Shown here: piece after piece, positions 8,999 through 17,460 of the stretch | Numbering within the stretch: position 1 is the stretch's first letter | Layout of the letters: every line of letters starts with the position of its first letter | Assembly (NCBI GenBank): GCA_948938605.1 | Contig: CARAIG010000060.1 | Span: 1-42,714, forward strand | Direction of reading: 5' to 3' | Source: an uncultured Eubacteriales bacterium | Lineage (GTDB): Bacteria > Bacillota > Clostridia > Christensenellales > CAG-314 | Length of the DNA: 42,714 bases | Position numbers and translations under genes: made by a program | Notes under the pieces: model-generated | What the model saw: the letters and a program-made list of their open reading frames with translations, nothing else | Database searches by the model: none | What the model was told of the DNA's origin: nothing

Positions 8999-9349
8999 AT
9001 GGGTAACAAATACGGATATAACGGTGCCGGCGGCGGTGGATTCGGCGGTGGCGGAATGCAAAACCTGATGAAACAAGCGCAACAAATGCAGCAAAAATTG
9101 GCAGAAGCGCAACAACAATTAGAAGAACTTGAAATTGTAGGTTCGGCTAGCGGTGATTTGGTCAAAGTAACCGTAAACGGCAAAAAAACTGTTTTAGGCA
9201 TTTCGATAAAACCCGAAGCGTGCGATCCCGATGATGTTGAAATGTTGGAAGATTTAATTATGGCGGGCATTAACGACGCTTATGCCAAGGCGCAAGCGGA
9301 AGAAGACCGCATTATGGCTCCGTTTGCCGCGATGAAGGGATTGCTGTAA
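8999..9349 (+). CDS. YbaB/EbfC family nucleoid-associated protein
   Basis: This 116-residue protein belongs to the YbaB/EbfC family, small dimeric DNA-binding proteins. The N-terminus is glycine-rich (residues 8-19), followed by a long glutamine-rich helix starting MQNLMKQAQQMQQKL, the strand SASGDLVKVTVNGKKTVLGI, and the C-terminal helix LEDLIMAGINDAYAKAQAE. The glycine-rich leader is common in clostridial versions. CAAGGAG precedes the ATG. It sits between dnaX and recR, its usual place, and is thought to act in DNA repair or replication, although its precise role is unsettled. Confidence 0.93.
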   Translation: MGNKYGYNGAGGGGFGGGGMQNLMKQAQQMQQKLAEAQQQLEELEIVGSASGDLVKVTVNGKKTVLGISIKPEACDPDDVEMLEDLIMAGINDAYAKAQAEEDRIMAPFAAMKGLL

Positions 9350-9353
9350 AATT

Positions 9354-9944
9354 ATGTCTAATTACATCGAGCCTATCGAAAAATTGATTAGGCAATTTAC
9401 CAAACTGCCGGGAGTTGGCAGTAAAACGGCTCAACGTTATGCGTTGACTGTATTGTCAATGACTGAACAGGAAGCAAAGATCTTTGCCGAAGCAATAGTG
9501 GAAGCAAAGGAAAACGTTGCAGTTTGCTCGGTGTGCGGTAATTATACCGATAGCGATCCTTGCCATATATGTCAAACGCGTGACAATTCGGTTATTTGCG
9601 TGGTTCAGGAAGCTAAGGACGTGATCGCAATAGAACGTTTGGGAGAATACCGCGGAGTATACCACGTATTAGGGGGAGTACTGAATCCCCTTAAAGGTGT
9701 GGGACGTGACGACTTGCGTATGGCAGAGTTGTTTAAAAGGCTTACGGGCGATGTTAAGGAAGTTATACTTGCAACCGATACGTCAACCGAAGGCGAAGCA
9801 ACAGCGACATATGTAGCGCGTTTTGTCAAGCAGTACGGCATTAAAGTTACGCGCCTTGCGCAGGGCATTTCTATCGGCAGTGAATTGCAGTATGCCGACG
9901 AAGTAACCTTGTCCCGCGCGTTTTCAAACCGAAAAGAACTTTAA
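9354..9944 (+). CDS. recR: Recombination mediator RecR
   Basis: This 196-residue protein forms the ring-shaped clamp that works with RecO (and RecF) to load RecA onto single-stranded DNA. Domains in order are: helix-hairpin-helix (about 8-29, LPGVGSKTAQR), a zinc finger with Cys58, Cys61, Cys70 and Cys73, a Toprim domain (about 79-175) containing ATDTSTEGEATA, and the C-terminal tail with RLAQGISIGSELQYAD. Length matches the family norm of about 200 residues. It starts 4 bases after the ybaB stop, and the next gene begins 2 bases after its end, so translation is probably coupled. Confidence 0.96.
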   Translation: MSNYIEPIEKLIRQFTKLPGVGSKTAQRYALTVLSMTEQEAKIFAEAIVEAKENVAVCSVCGNYTDSDPCHICQTRDNSVICVVQEAKDVIAIERLGEYRGVYHVLGGVLNPLKGVGRDDLRMAELFKRLTGDVKEVILATDTSTEGEATATYVARFVKQYGIKVTRLAQGISIGSELQYADEVTLSRAFSNRKEL

Positions 9945-9946
9945 TT

Positions 9947-10195
9947 ATGAGATTAGACAAATTTCTTAAAGTGTCGCGAATATTAAAACGTAGGACTGTC
10001 GCGCAAGAAGCGTGCGACGGCGGAAAAGTGGATGTAAACGGCAAGCCTGCAAAGCCCGGTTGTCAGCTTAAAGTGGGCGATTTTGTTTGCGTGCATTTTG
10101 CAAGCGCAAATTTAACTTTCCGCGTAAAAATGCTTAAAGAAACCGTAAAAAAAGACGAAGCGGCGGAAATGTACGAAATAGTAACGACATTATGA
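9947..10195 (+). CDS. rqcP: S4-domain RNA-binding protein RqcP (YabO/Hsp15-like)
   Basis: This 82-residue protein is almost entirely an S4 RNA-binding domain. It begins MRLDKFLKVSRILKRR, continues AQEACDGGKVDVNGKPAKPG, and ends with a basic strand. This matches RqcP (YabO) of Firmicutes, which binds stalled 50S subunits with RqcH and aids alanine tailing in ribosome quality control. Distinction from other small S4 proteins rests on length and the N-terminal motif. It is packed between recR (2-base gap) and ispDF (4-base ATGA overlap). In Bacillus the homologue sits near mazG and divIC, so this placement is different. Confidence 0.85.
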   Translation: MRLDKFLKVSRILKRRTVAQEACDGGKVDVNGKPAKPGCQLKVGDFVCVHFASANLTFRVKMLKETVKKDEAAEMYEIVTTL

Positions 10196-11268
10196 TAAAT
10201 AAAAAATTCAGCGCCGTAATAGTTGCAGGGGGTTCATCCCAACGTTACGGGCAAAAAAACAAACTTGATGAAACCTTTTTCGATAAGACTGTTTTGCAAC
10301 ACTCTATTGACGCTTTTAAAGGTTTGGCGGATGAAATAGTCGTTGTCGGCGATTGCAGTTTGGACGGAGTAAAATGCGTAAAGGGCGGCAATACAAGGTT
10401 TCAATCGGTATGCAACGGTCTTGCGGCAGTTGCTAAAAATACGGACGTGGTGGCTGTTCATGACGGCGCGCGTCCTTTTGTCAGCCGTAAATTCGTTGCG
10501 GACTTGTTAAACGGTGCTGTAATCCATAATAGCGCAGTGCCCTGTTTGCCGTTAACGGATACAATATGGCAATGCAATGAAGACGGCATAGTAAACGTTG
10601 ACCGCAATTCTTTGCTAAGCGTACAAACGCCTCAATGCTTTAATTATACTATGCTTATGCAAGCAGTGCTTTCTGCGCAAAAAGACGATTACCACGACGA
10701 AAGTACATTGTTTTACGAAAAGTTCGGCAACGTCAACTTTGTCGGCGGACAAATCGATAACCGCAAAATAACATATTTAGGCGATGTCCCGACTTATAAA
10801 ATAGGCGTAGGGTTCGACGTTCACGCATTCGGTGACGGCTTTGGAGTAATTTTAGGCGGAGTAACTATACCTTTTGACAAAAAGCTTATAGGGCACTCGG
10901 ACGCAGACGTTTTGGCTCACGCTGTTTGCGACGCGGTGTTGTCCGCTTCGGACAATAAGGATATAGGACACCAATTTCCGGATACGTACGTTTGTTATAA
11001 AGGCGCAAACAGTATAGAACTTTTAAAACAATGCGTATCGCTTGCCCATAAAAACGGTTACGAAGTCGTTAACGTTTCGGCAGTCGTAATTTGTCAACAA
11101 CCTAAAATAGCCCCGTACATTGACCAAATGGCAATTAATCTTGCACGTGTATTGGGAGTTCACCAAGACTGCGTAAATCTTACTGCAACAACAACCGAAC
11201 GTTTAGGCGCATTGGGCAACGGCGACGGCATTGCAGTTCAAGCGCAAGCATTACTTAAACGGATATAA
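10192..11268 (+). CDS. ispDF: Bifunctional MEP cytidylyltransferase / MECDP synthase (IspDF)
   Basis: This 358-residue fusion catalyses two steps of the MEP pathway of isoprenoid synthesis. The IspD half (1 to about 200) adds CMP to methylerythritol phosphate and shows AVIVAGGSSQRYGQKNK (8-24), VHDGARPF (89-96) and VQTPQCF (144-150). It is about 30 residues shorter than typical stand-alone IspD. The IspF half (about 203-358) forms the cyclodiphosphate and keeps the metal ligands Asp209 and His211 (GFDVHAF) and His243 (HSDADVLAHA), plus the TTTERLGALGNGDG loop. IspE, between them in the pathway, is not here. The ATG overlaps the rqcP stop. It ends the operon before a hairpin terminator. Confidence 0.95.
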   Translation: MINKKFSAVIVAGGSSQRYGQKNKLDETFFDKTVLQHSIDAFKGLADEIVVVGDCSLDGVKCVKGGNTRFQSVCNGLAAVAKNTDVVAVHDGARPFVSRKFVADLLNGAVIHNSAVPCLPLTDTIWQCNEDGIVNVDRNSLLSVQTPQCFNYTMLMQAVLSAQKDDYHDESTLFYEKFGNVNFVGGQIDNRKITYLGDVPTYKIGVGFDVHAFGDGFGVILGGVTIPFDKKLIGHSDADVLAHAVCDAVLSASDNKDIGHQFPDTYVCYKGANSIELLKQCVSLAHKNGYEVVNVSAVVICQQPKIAPYIDQMAINLARVLGVHQDCVNLTATTTERLGALGNGDGIAVQAQALLKRI

Positions 11269-11310
11269 CATAAAATGCTAAATATGTTTAAATAATAGTT
11301 AATATATAAA

Positions 11311-11351
11311 TTAAAGGTGTCGAGAACCAAATGGATTTTCGACACCTTTAA
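11311..11351. terminator. Bidirectional terminator between ispDF and the ferritin-like gene
   Basis: A 13-bp inverted repeat TTAAAGGTGTCGA / TCGACACCTTTAA (11311-11323 and 11339-11351) can extend by three more pairs. It lies between two convergent genes. The A/T-rich flanks allow it to work on both strands. Confidence 0.8.
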
Positions 11352-11361
11352 TAGTTAAATT

Positions 11362-11862
11362 TTAAAGTTGAGTTTGTTCCAACATTTTTTTAAGCGTTTC
11401 CAAGTGTAGCTGTTCGTCAAGTATTATCCGTTGAATTATTGCTTCCACTTGCTCGTTTTTAAGTACAAATAACATTTTTTGATAATCTGCAATTGCATTC
11501 ATTTCCCCTTGAATATCGTCCATAAGCATTTTTTGCGGAGTTGTCGATTGTGACACTGCGGAAGTATTGTAATATTCCTTTGTGTTTGGGCACTGCACGA
11601 ATTTGGGGCTTACTCCCAGTTTTAACATTGCCGTTCCTAAAATATCTATATGTTTCATTTCTGCAACGGCAATGCTCATTAACGTTTGTGCGTAGTCGGC
11701 ATTTGTTTGGTCGAAGTAGAAATGGTGGTATGTATATTGCAATGTTGCTGATATTTCACCGCGGATTGTCGCATAAGCAAAAGAAATTATATTTCCGCTG
11801 CGTATGTCTTTGGTTAGCAAATCGGTTGACGGGTACGGCAAGTCGCAAATAAGTGGTTTCAT
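11362..11862 (-). CDS. Ferritin-like diiron protein
   Basis: This 166-residue all-helical protein has the ferritin-like four-helix bundle with a full set of candidate diiron ligands: Glu36 (RGEISAT), Glu68 and His71 (AVAEMKHID), Glu120 (IQGEMNAI), and Glu150 and His153 (LDEQLHLE). The paired ExxH motifs place it with rubrerythrin- and bacterioferritin-related proteins often found in Clostridia. There is no rubredoxin domain, since only two scattered cysteines are present. Likely roles are iron handling or peroxide detoxification, but the substrate is not shown by sequence. A GAGG ribosome binding site precedes ATG 11862. It is a single gene convergent with ispDF. Confidence 0.8.
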   Translation of the reverse strand: MKPLICDLPYPSTDLLTKDIRSGNIISFAYATIRGEISATLQYTYHHFYFDQTNADYAQTLMSIAVAEMKHIDILGTAMLKLGVSPKFVQCPNTKEYYNTSAVSQSTTPQKMLMDDIQGEMNAIADYQKMLFVLKNEQVEAIIQRIILDEQLHLETLKKMLEQTQL

Positions 11863-11961
11863 TTAATATCCTCACGTTTTTATTTCAATGTATGCAAGAT
11901 ATTGGCATTGTGACAATTCCCGTAGGGTGTCGTAAAATTGTAATTTGGCATAAAGTGAAGT

Positions 11962-12993
11962 ATGAAAACTTTGTCAATAACGATTATTTGTAAGGACGAG
12001 GAAAATAACCTTGCCTTTTTGTTGCCAAAACTCGATTTTGCCGATCAAGTTGTAGTAGTTGATACGGGTTCGACAGACAATTCGGTGGCTGTTGCGTATG
12101 AATATGCGGAAGTTTATTTTTACAAATGGTGCAACGATTTTGCAAAGGCTCGCAATTATGCCATAAGCAAAGCGGACGGTGACTACATTATGTGGTTGGA
12201 CTGCGACGACGACTTGCCTGAATTAACCGTCGACAAAATAAAACGTTGGCTTGCCGACGAAAATCAACAGCAAGACTTTGTCTATCTAAAATACCGTATG
12301 GGGCAAAATTCCCAATTTTGGTTTTGGCGCGAACGAATTGTCCGTCGCGTGCCGCAATGCCGTTTTAAAGGGTTTATTCACGAAGCAATCATTCCGTTCG
12401 GACAAACGCATTATATCGACGGTGACGTTGTTCACACTTCAATCGCGGACCATTCGATGCGTAATTTGGCAATATACCAAGACGCTTTATCACGCGGAAA
12501 GCGATTTACTTTGCGCGATAAGTTTTATTACGGTCGCACTTTATACGAAAGCGGGTTACACGTTGACGCTGTTGCAGTATTGCGTAAGGTTGCGCAAAGC
12601 GGCAAGGCTTACGTTGTTGACAGAGTTTCGTCGTTAAAATTAATTGCTCGGATTTTTTTGAAACAGGGCGACACTTTTGCCGCTTTAAAATATTTGTCAA
12701 ACAGCGCAGCTTTACTTCCGTTAGATGCCGAAACGTGCTGCCTGTTCGGCGATGCGTACTATTCGTCAAATAACTTTGTATATGCAGCAAGGTGGTATGA
12801 AATTGCAATGCAAACGCTGTTTCAAGTGGGCTTTGTCAACGACTATTACAAACGCCTGTATCCTTGCATACAACTGTCCGTATGTTTTTGGCGGTTGGGG
12901 GATATGCGTAACGCAAAGTATTACCACAAACTTGCCAAAAATTGCGATCCGTCAAATGCCGTAGTGATAAATAACGATAAGTGGTTTGATTAG
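11962..12993 (+). CDS. Family 2 glycosyltransferase with C-terminal TPR-like region
   Basis: This 343-residue protein starts with a GT-A glycosyltransferase domain (about 1-170). It carries SITIICKDEENNL (5-17), VVDTGSTDNS (32-41, nucleotide-sugar binding) and WLDCDDDL (78-85, the metal-binding acidic motif). Residues about 180-335 are helical pairs with alternating alanine, tyrosine and leucine that look like TPR repeats, a common tail in SunS-like and related family 2 transferases. No membrane segment is present, so it should act in the cytoplasm on a protein or lipid-linked acceptor; the acceptor is unknown. It is a lone gene between the ferritin-like gene and the glycolytic operon. Confidence 0.85.
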   Translation: MKTLSITIICKDEENNLAFLLPKLDFADQVVVVDTGSTDNSVAVAYEYAEVYFYKWCNDFAKARNYAISKADGDYIMWLDCDDDLPELTVDKIKRWLADENQQQDFVYLKYRMGQNSQFWFWRERIVRRVPQCRFKGFIHEAIIPFGQTHYIDGDVVHTSIADHSMRNLAIYQDALSRGKRFTLRDKFYYGRTLYESGLHVDAVAVLRKVAQSGKAYVVDRVSSLKLIARIFLKQGDTFAALKYLSNSAALLPLDAETCCLFGDAYYSSNNFVYAARWYEIAMQTLFQVGFVNDYYKRLYPCIQLSVCFWRLGDMRNAKYYHKLAKNCDPSNAVVINNDKWFD

Positions 12994-13052
12994 ATATAAT
13001 AAATATAAATTTAGTTGTGGGTAGTCCTAAACTTTTTGCAATGCCTTTTTAC

Positions 13053-13081
13053 TTGACAATAAATGCTACAAAAACTATAAT
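13053..13081 (+). promoter_or_regulatory. Consensus sigma-A promoter of the glycolytic operon
   Basis: A perfect TTGACA (13053-13058) and a perfect TATAAT (13076-13081) are separated by exactly 17 bases, about 50 bases before the pgk start. This is the best match to consensus in the window and fits a highly expressed glycolytic operon. Confidence 0.9.
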
Positions 13082-13132
13082 TGTATTATCTGAATTTTGG
13101 CATTTAAGCCACTTAAAAAGGAGTTCAAAAAG

Positions 13133-14446
13133 ATGAATAAAAAAAGCATCAAAGACGTAAATGTAAAAGGCAAAAGATGTTTGGTACGCGTAGATTTTAA
13201 CGTACCGATGAAGGACGGCGTAATAACCGACGAAAACCGTATCAACGGTGCATTGCCTACCATTAAATACCTTATGGAAAACGGCGCAAAAGTTATTTTG
13301 TGTTCACACTTAGGTAAACCTCACAACATTTTTACTCCCAATTTTAAACTTAACAAAAAGGAAAAGGCGGCTTTGGAAGCATTGCCCGAAAACGAACGCG
13401 AAGCAGCAAAAGCCGAAATGATAGCCAAGGCGTTAAAGTCCGACGCCAAGAAGTTCAGCCTTAAACCCGTTGCGGACAGACTCAACCAACTTTTGGACGG
13501 TAAAGTGACGTTCGCTCACGATATCGTAGGCTCTGACGCTCAGGAAAAAGTTGCCGCATTAAAGGAAGGTGAAGTTGTCCTTTTGGAAAACACCCGTTTC
13601 GATGCGGGCGAAGAAGGCCGCAACGAAGAATTTTGCAAACAACTTGCGGCATTTGCCGATGTCTATGTTAACGACGCATTCGGTACGGCTCACCGTTCGC
13701 ACGCAAGTACGGCTGCAATAGTGGAATACGGTTTTGTTAAAACTGCCGTTTGCGGTTTCCTTATCGAAAAGGAATTGTCCGTTATGGCTGACGCGTTGGA
13801 GCATCCCGTTCGTCCTTTTGTTGCAATCTTGGGCGGTGCAAAGGTATCCGACAAACTTAACGTTATAAACAACTTGTTGGAAAAATGCGATACGTTGATT
13901 ATCGGCGGCGGAATGGCGTATACATTCCTTAAAGCTCAGGGGTACGAAATCGGCAAGTCGCTGCTTGACGAAGAAAAAATCGGTTATTGCCGTGAAATGT
14001 TGGAAAAAGCAAAAAAAGCAGGCAAAACAATTTACTTGCCTGTTGACTGCGTAACAATTGCCGACTTCCCCAATCCTATTGACGCTAAGGTTCAAACAAC
14101 CGTAGTAGCTATCGACCAAATACCTGCCGACCGCGAAGGTGCCGACATCGGACCTAAAACTCGCGAACTGTATGCTTCGGTAATTAAAAATGCCAAGACC
14201 GTTATTTGGAACGGACCTATGGGCATTTTCGAAAATCCCACATTGGCGGAAGGTACTAACGCAGTAGCAAAAGCTATGGCGGAAAGTAAAGCAACTACGA
14301 TTATCGGCGGCGGCGACTCTGCTGCTGCGGTAGCTCAATTGGGTTATGCCGATAAGATGAGTCACGTAAGCACAGGCGGCGGAGCAAGCTTGGAATTGTT
14401 CGAAGGTAAAGTACTTCCCGGTATTGCTTGCCTTAACGAAAAATAA
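13133..14446 (+). CDS. pgk: Phosphoglycerate kinase
   Basis: This 437-residue enzyme makes ATP and 3-phosphoglycerate from 1,3-bisphosphoglycerate. Typical motifs are RVDFNVPMKDG (19-29), CSHLGKP (57-63), LLENTRFDAGEE, NDAFGTAHRSHAS, and the C-terminal IIGGGDSAAAVAQ and STGGGASLELFEGK. ATG 13133 is chosen because AAAAGGAG lies 9 bases upstream and it gives the family N-terminus. The protein is about 40 residues longer than common bacterial Pgk, owing to a charged insert between GKP (61-63) and the FSLKPVADRL segment at 108. It is the first gene of the operon with tpiA and gpmI and follows a consensus promoter. Confidence 0.97.
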   Translation: MNKKSIKDVNVKGKRCLVRVDFNVPMKDGVITDENRINGALPTIKYLMENGAKVILCSHLGKPHNIFTPNFKLNKKEKAALEALPENEREAAKAEMIAKALKSDAKKFSLKPVADRLNQLLDGKVTFAHDIVGSDAQEKVAALKEGEVVLLENTRFDAGEEGRNEEFCKQLAAFADVYVNDAFGTAHRSHASTAAIVEYGFVKTAVCGFLIEKELSVMADALEHPVRPFVAILGGAKVSDKLNVINNLLEKCDTLIIGGGMAYTFLKAQGYEIGKSLLDEEKIGYCREMLEKAKKAGKTIYLPVDCVTIADFPNPIDAKVQTTVVAIDQIPADREGADIGPKTRELYASVIKNAKTVIWNGPMGIFENPTLAEGTNAVAKAMAESKATTIIGGGDSAAAVAQLGYADKMSHVSTGGGASLELFEGKVLPGIACLNEK

Positions 14447-14468
14447 TTAATAGTATAATTGACTTTTG

Positions 14469-14499
14469 TACGGCATACGACTTAATATTGTATGCCGTA
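14469..14499 (+). promoter_or_regulatory. Hairpin between pgk and tpiA
   Basis: A 10-bp inverted repeat (TACGGCATAC / GTATGCCGTA) with an 11-base loop lies in the 75-base pgk-tpiA gap. It has no T run after it, so it is more likely an mRNA processing, stability or partial attenuation element than a full terminator. The tpiA ribosome binding site follows 12 bases later. Confidence 0.5.
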
Positions 14500-14521
14500 T
14501 CACTAATAAAGGAGTAAAACT

Positions 14522-15274
14522 ATGAAAAACAAAATTATTGCGGGCAACTGGAAAATGAACAATAACCGCGTTCAAGCCGAAGCGTTAATTACCGAACTTA
14601 TCCCGCTTGTTTCCGAAACTAAAAATACAGTAATTATATGCGTACCTTTTACCGATTTGTGCAAAGCGGTAAAGCTTACTAAGGGTACAAACATTCACGT
14701 CGGCGCACAAAACTGCCATTGGAAGGAAAGCGGTGCATATACGGGCGAAATTGCCCCTTCTATGCTTACTGAACTCGGCGTCGAATATGTTGTAATAGGA
14801 CACTCCGAACGTCGCAGTTACTTCGGCGAAACGGATGAAACGGTATTGCTTCGTACAAAAGCTGCGCTTGCAGCAGGACTTAAACCCATTGTTTGTATCG
14901 GCGAAACTTTGGACGAACGCAATAGCGGCAATATGGAAAAAGTTTTAAGCCGTCAAATATTAGATGGCTTTAAGGATATTACTGCGGACGAACTTAAAAA
15001 CATTATTGTTGCCTACGAACCCGTTTGGGCAATAGGAACGGGAGTGACGGCTACCGACGAACAAGCAAACGATGCAATAGCGTATGTCCGCAGCGTATTT
15101 GCAAGTAAGTACGGTAAGACGGCAGCGGACAAACTGTACATTCAATACGGCGGCAGTATGAACGACAAAAATGCCGAGGGCTTGCTCAATATGCCTCAAA
15201 TCGATGGCGGACTTATCGGCGGTGCAAGTCTTGTTGCCGCTAAATTTGCTGCTGTTGTAAATGCAAAGAAATAG
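14522..15274 (+). CDS. tpiA: Triosephosphate isomerase
   Basis: This 250-residue TIM-barrel enzyme interconverts dihydroxyacetone phosphate and glyceraldehyde 3-phosphate. The active-site residues are present: Lys11 in GNWKMNN, His94 in VIGHSERRSYF, and Glu166 in VAYEPVWAIGTG. The phosphate-binding loops IQYGGSM and GGLIGGASL are also intact. The AAAGGAG ribosome binding site is 7 bases before ATG. Length is typical. It sits between pgk and gpmI in a glycolytic operon. Confidence 0.97.
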   Translation: MKNKIIAGNWKMNNNRVQAEALITELIPLVSETKNTVIICVPFTDLCKAVKLTKGTNIHVGAQNCHWKESGAYTGEIAPSMLTELGVEYVVIGHSERRSYFGETDETVLLRTKAALAAGLKPIVCIGETLDERNSGNMEKVLSRQILDGFKDITADELKNIIVAYEPVWAIGTGVTATDEQANDAIAYVRSVFASKYGKTAADKLYIQYGGSMNDKNAEGLLNMPQIDGGLIGGASLVAAKFAAVVNAKK

Positions 15275-15298
15275 TATAAGGAGTTTATTCTCATTATT

Positions 15299-16849
15299 AT
15301 GGATAAAAAAATTACCGCTTTAATTATTATGGACGGCTACGGGTTGTCCAGTCAACAGGAAGGAAACGCGATAGGCGTTAACTGCTCGCCCTATGTACAT
15401 TATCTTATGACTCACTATCCTACAACCACATTGGATGCAAGCGGTCTTGCCGTAGGACTTCCCGAAGGGCAAATGGGCAACAGTGAAGTAGGGCACTTGA
15501 ATATCGGCGCAGGACGCGTTATTTATCAGGAACTTACCCGTATTACAAAGTCTATTGCCGATGGCGATTTCTTTAAAAATCCCGCGTTTTTAGGCGCAAT
15601 CGAATACGCTAAAAAGAACGGCGGAAAATTGCATTTAATGGGGCTGTGCAGTAACGGCGGCGTTCATTCGCATATCAAACATTTATTTGCTTTAATCGAA
15701 CTTGCCAAACGCGAAGGGCTGGAAAACGTTTATGTCCATTGTTATATGGACGGTCGTGACGTATCCCCCACAAGCGGCGTAACGTTTATTCAACAATTAC
15801 AAGTAAAAATGGACGAATTGCAATTCGGCAAAATTGCGACCGTTTGCGGCAGATATTATGCAATGGATCGCGATAACCGTTGGGATCGCGTTGAAAAAGC
15901 GTATAATATGTTAACGTTAGGCGTAGGCGAACGCACAACGGCAGATCCTGTCGAGGAACTTAAACGCAGTTACAACGAAGGCGTCACCGACGAATTTATT
16001 TTGCCTACCGTAGTCACCAATGCAGACGGCAAGCCGACGGCAACTATCAACAACGGGGACGCAATAATTTTCTTCAACTTCCGCCCCGACCGCGCGCGCG
16101 AAATGACCAGGGCGTTTACGCAAAGCGGTTTTGACGGTTTCAGTTTAAAAGGTAAAGCACGTAAAGTCCATTGGGTTTGTATGACTCAGTATGACGAAAA
16201 GTTTACAGGCATCGATATTGCATACCGTCCTGAAACTTATTCTAACACTTTGGGCGAATATCTTGCTAAACAGGGCAAAACTCAACTGCGTATTGCCGAA
16301 ACGGAAAAATATGCGCACGTAACCTTTTTCTTTAACGGCGGTGTTGAAGCTCCTAACGAAAACGAAACGCGCGTGCTTATTTCGTCGCCTAAGGTGGCTA
16401 CTTACGACTTGCAACCCGAAATGAGTGCGGAAGAAGTTTGCAACAGAGCCATTGCGGAAATCGAAAGCGGCAAATACGACGTAATGATACTTAACTATGC
16501 TAACTGCGATATGGTCGGACATACAGGTGTAATACCTGCAACCGAACAAGCGGTATTAAAAGTGGACGATTGCGTACGTCGAGTAGTGGAATGCGTGCTT
16601 CAACACGAAGGCAGATTATTCGTAACAGCCGACCACGGTAATGCGGAAAAAATGATATCTCCCGACGGGACGCCGTTTACGGCTCACACTACCAACAGAG
16701 TACCGTTTATTTTGGTAGACGAGCAGCTGCGAAACAGTGTTAAGATGTTTGCGGGCGCATTGTGCGATATAGCACCGACAATGTTGTATACTATGGGGTT
16801 GGATATTCCCGACGAAATGACGGGCAGAGTGCTCATTTATAAAAAGTAA
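15299..16849 (+). CDS. gpmI: 2,3-bisphosphoglycerate-independent phosphoglycerate mutase
   Basis: This 516-residue metalloenzyme converts 3-phosphoglycerate to 2-phosphoglycerate with manganese ions. The metal-binding IIMDGYG (9-15) and the phosphoserine motif GQMGNSEVGHLNIGAGR (catalytic Ser62) are present, as are FFNFRPDRAREM, the metal ligands in NCDMVGHTG, and VTADHGNAEKM near the C-terminus. The AAGGAG site is 15 bases before the ATG, wider than usual, but no nearer start keeps the family N-terminus. It ends the glycolytic operon. Enolase, the next glycolytic enzyme and a frequent neighbour, is not in this window. Confidence 0.97.
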   Translation: MDKKITALIIMDGYGLSSQQEGNAIGVNCSPYVHYLMTHYPTTTLDASGLAVGLPEGQMGNSEVGHLNIGAGRVIYQELTRITKSIADGDFFKNPAFLGAIEYAKKNGGKLHLMGLCSNGGVHSHIKHLFALIELAKREGLENVYVHCYMDGRDVSPTSGVTFIQQLQVKMDELQFGKIATVCGRYYAMDRDNRWDRVEKAYNMLTLGVGERTTADPVEELKRSYNEGVTDEFILPTVVTNADGKPTATINNGDAIIFFNFRPDRAREMTRAFTQSGFDGFSLKGKARKVHWVCMTQYDEKFTGIDIAYRPETYSNTLGEYLAKQGKTQLRIAETEKYAHVTFFFNGGVEAPNENETRVLISSPKVATYDLQPEMSAEEVCNRAIAEIESGKYDVMILNYANCDMVGHTGVIPATEQAVLKVDDCVRRVVECVLQHEGRLFVTADHGNAEKMISPDGTPFTAHTTNRVPFILVDEQLRNSVKMFAGALCDIAPTMLYTMGLDIPDEMTGRVLIYKK

Positions 16850-16852
16850 TTT

Positions 16853-16899
16853 AAATTGTGTCTCAAAGGTATTTGACTTTTGGGACACAAATTGTTTTT
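16853..16899 (+). terminator. Terminator of the glycolytic operon
   Basis: TGTGTCTCAAA (16857-16867) pairs with TTTGGGACACA (16879-16889), with one G-T pair and an 11-base loop. A T-rich stretch follows. It begins a few bases after the gpmI stop. Confidence 0.75.
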
Positions 16900-16964
16900 A
16901 AAGTAATGAGATATACCGTATAGATGTTTGCCGTAAGGTAAAAGTGAATTTTTATTTAAAATAG

Positions 16965-16993
16965 TTGCAAAAAGGTAAATACTGTGTTATACT
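16965..16993 (+). promoter_or_regulatory. Promoter of secG
   Basis: TTGCAA (16965-16970), a 17-base spacer and TATACT (16988-16993), with TGT just before the -10 as an extended element. It lies about 60 bases before the secG GTG start. Confidence 0.65.
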
Positions 16994-17053
16994 ACATTAG
17001 CAAATGTAATGTGCGGGGCATTTTGTCCCAAAGTGATACGGAGGTTCACTAAG

Positions 17054-17359
17054 GTGTTAAATATTTTGGCTTTTGTAGATACAACTGCGATTGTATCCGG
17101 TATTAAAATAGCATTAGCGGCACTTGCTTTGATAGCAGCCGGATTTATTATTTTTATTGTTATGAAGCAATCGGGTAACTCCGACGGAATGGAAGCGATG
17201 ACGGGTAGTTCTAAATCTGCTGACGAATCCGAAACGTATTATGGCAAAAATGCCGGTTCGCGTAAGGAAAGATTGTTGAAAATTTTGACTTATGTTGCGG
17301 CGGGTGTACTTGCAGTAGCGTGCATAGTTATGATTGTGCTTCAAACCTTCATTAAATAA
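17054..17359 (+). CDS. secG: Preprotein translocase subunit SecG
   Basis: This 101-residue membrane protein is the small accessory subunit of the SecYEG channel, which stimulates SecA-driven protein export. It has two transmembrane helices (about 13-36 and 75-97), with a MKQSGNSDGMEAMTG segment after the first helix that matches the conserved SecG QSG region. The linker between helices is longer than in the usual protein of about 75 residues. The start is GTG 17054: CGGAGG lies 9 bases before it. The ATG at 17009 would add 15 residues that do not fit the family. Its place before rnr and smpB supports the call. A strong terminator follows. Confidence 0.9.
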   Translation: MLNILAFVDTTAIVSGIKIALAALALIAAGFIIFIVMKQSGNSDGMEAMTGSSKSADESETYYGKNAGSRKERLLKILTYVAAGVLAVACIVMIVLQTFIK

Positions 17360-17375
17360 TATCTTGTGTTATCAG

Positions 17376-17404
17376 GCGACCGCAGTATGCGGTCGCTCTT
17401 TTTA
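17376..17404 (+). terminator. Rho-independent terminator after secG
   Basis: A 9-bp GC-rich stem (GCGACCGCA / TGCGGTCGC, 17376-17384 and 17388-17396) with a 3-base loop is followed by a run of T. It separates secG from rnr, so partial read-through or a separate promoter must serve rnr. Confidence 0.92.
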
Positions 17405-17460
17405 ACCCCGTATGCGGATACATTTTGCATATCAATATACACCATACTAAAAAGGAAATT

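Noticed and set aside
14469..14499. Full transcription terminator between pgk and tpiA
   Set aside because: The stem is good but there is no T run after it, and pgk and tpiA belong to the same operon.
17009..17053. ATG at 17009 as the start of secG
   Set aside because: It would add 15 residues absent from SecG, while GTG 17054 has CGGAGG at the right distance.
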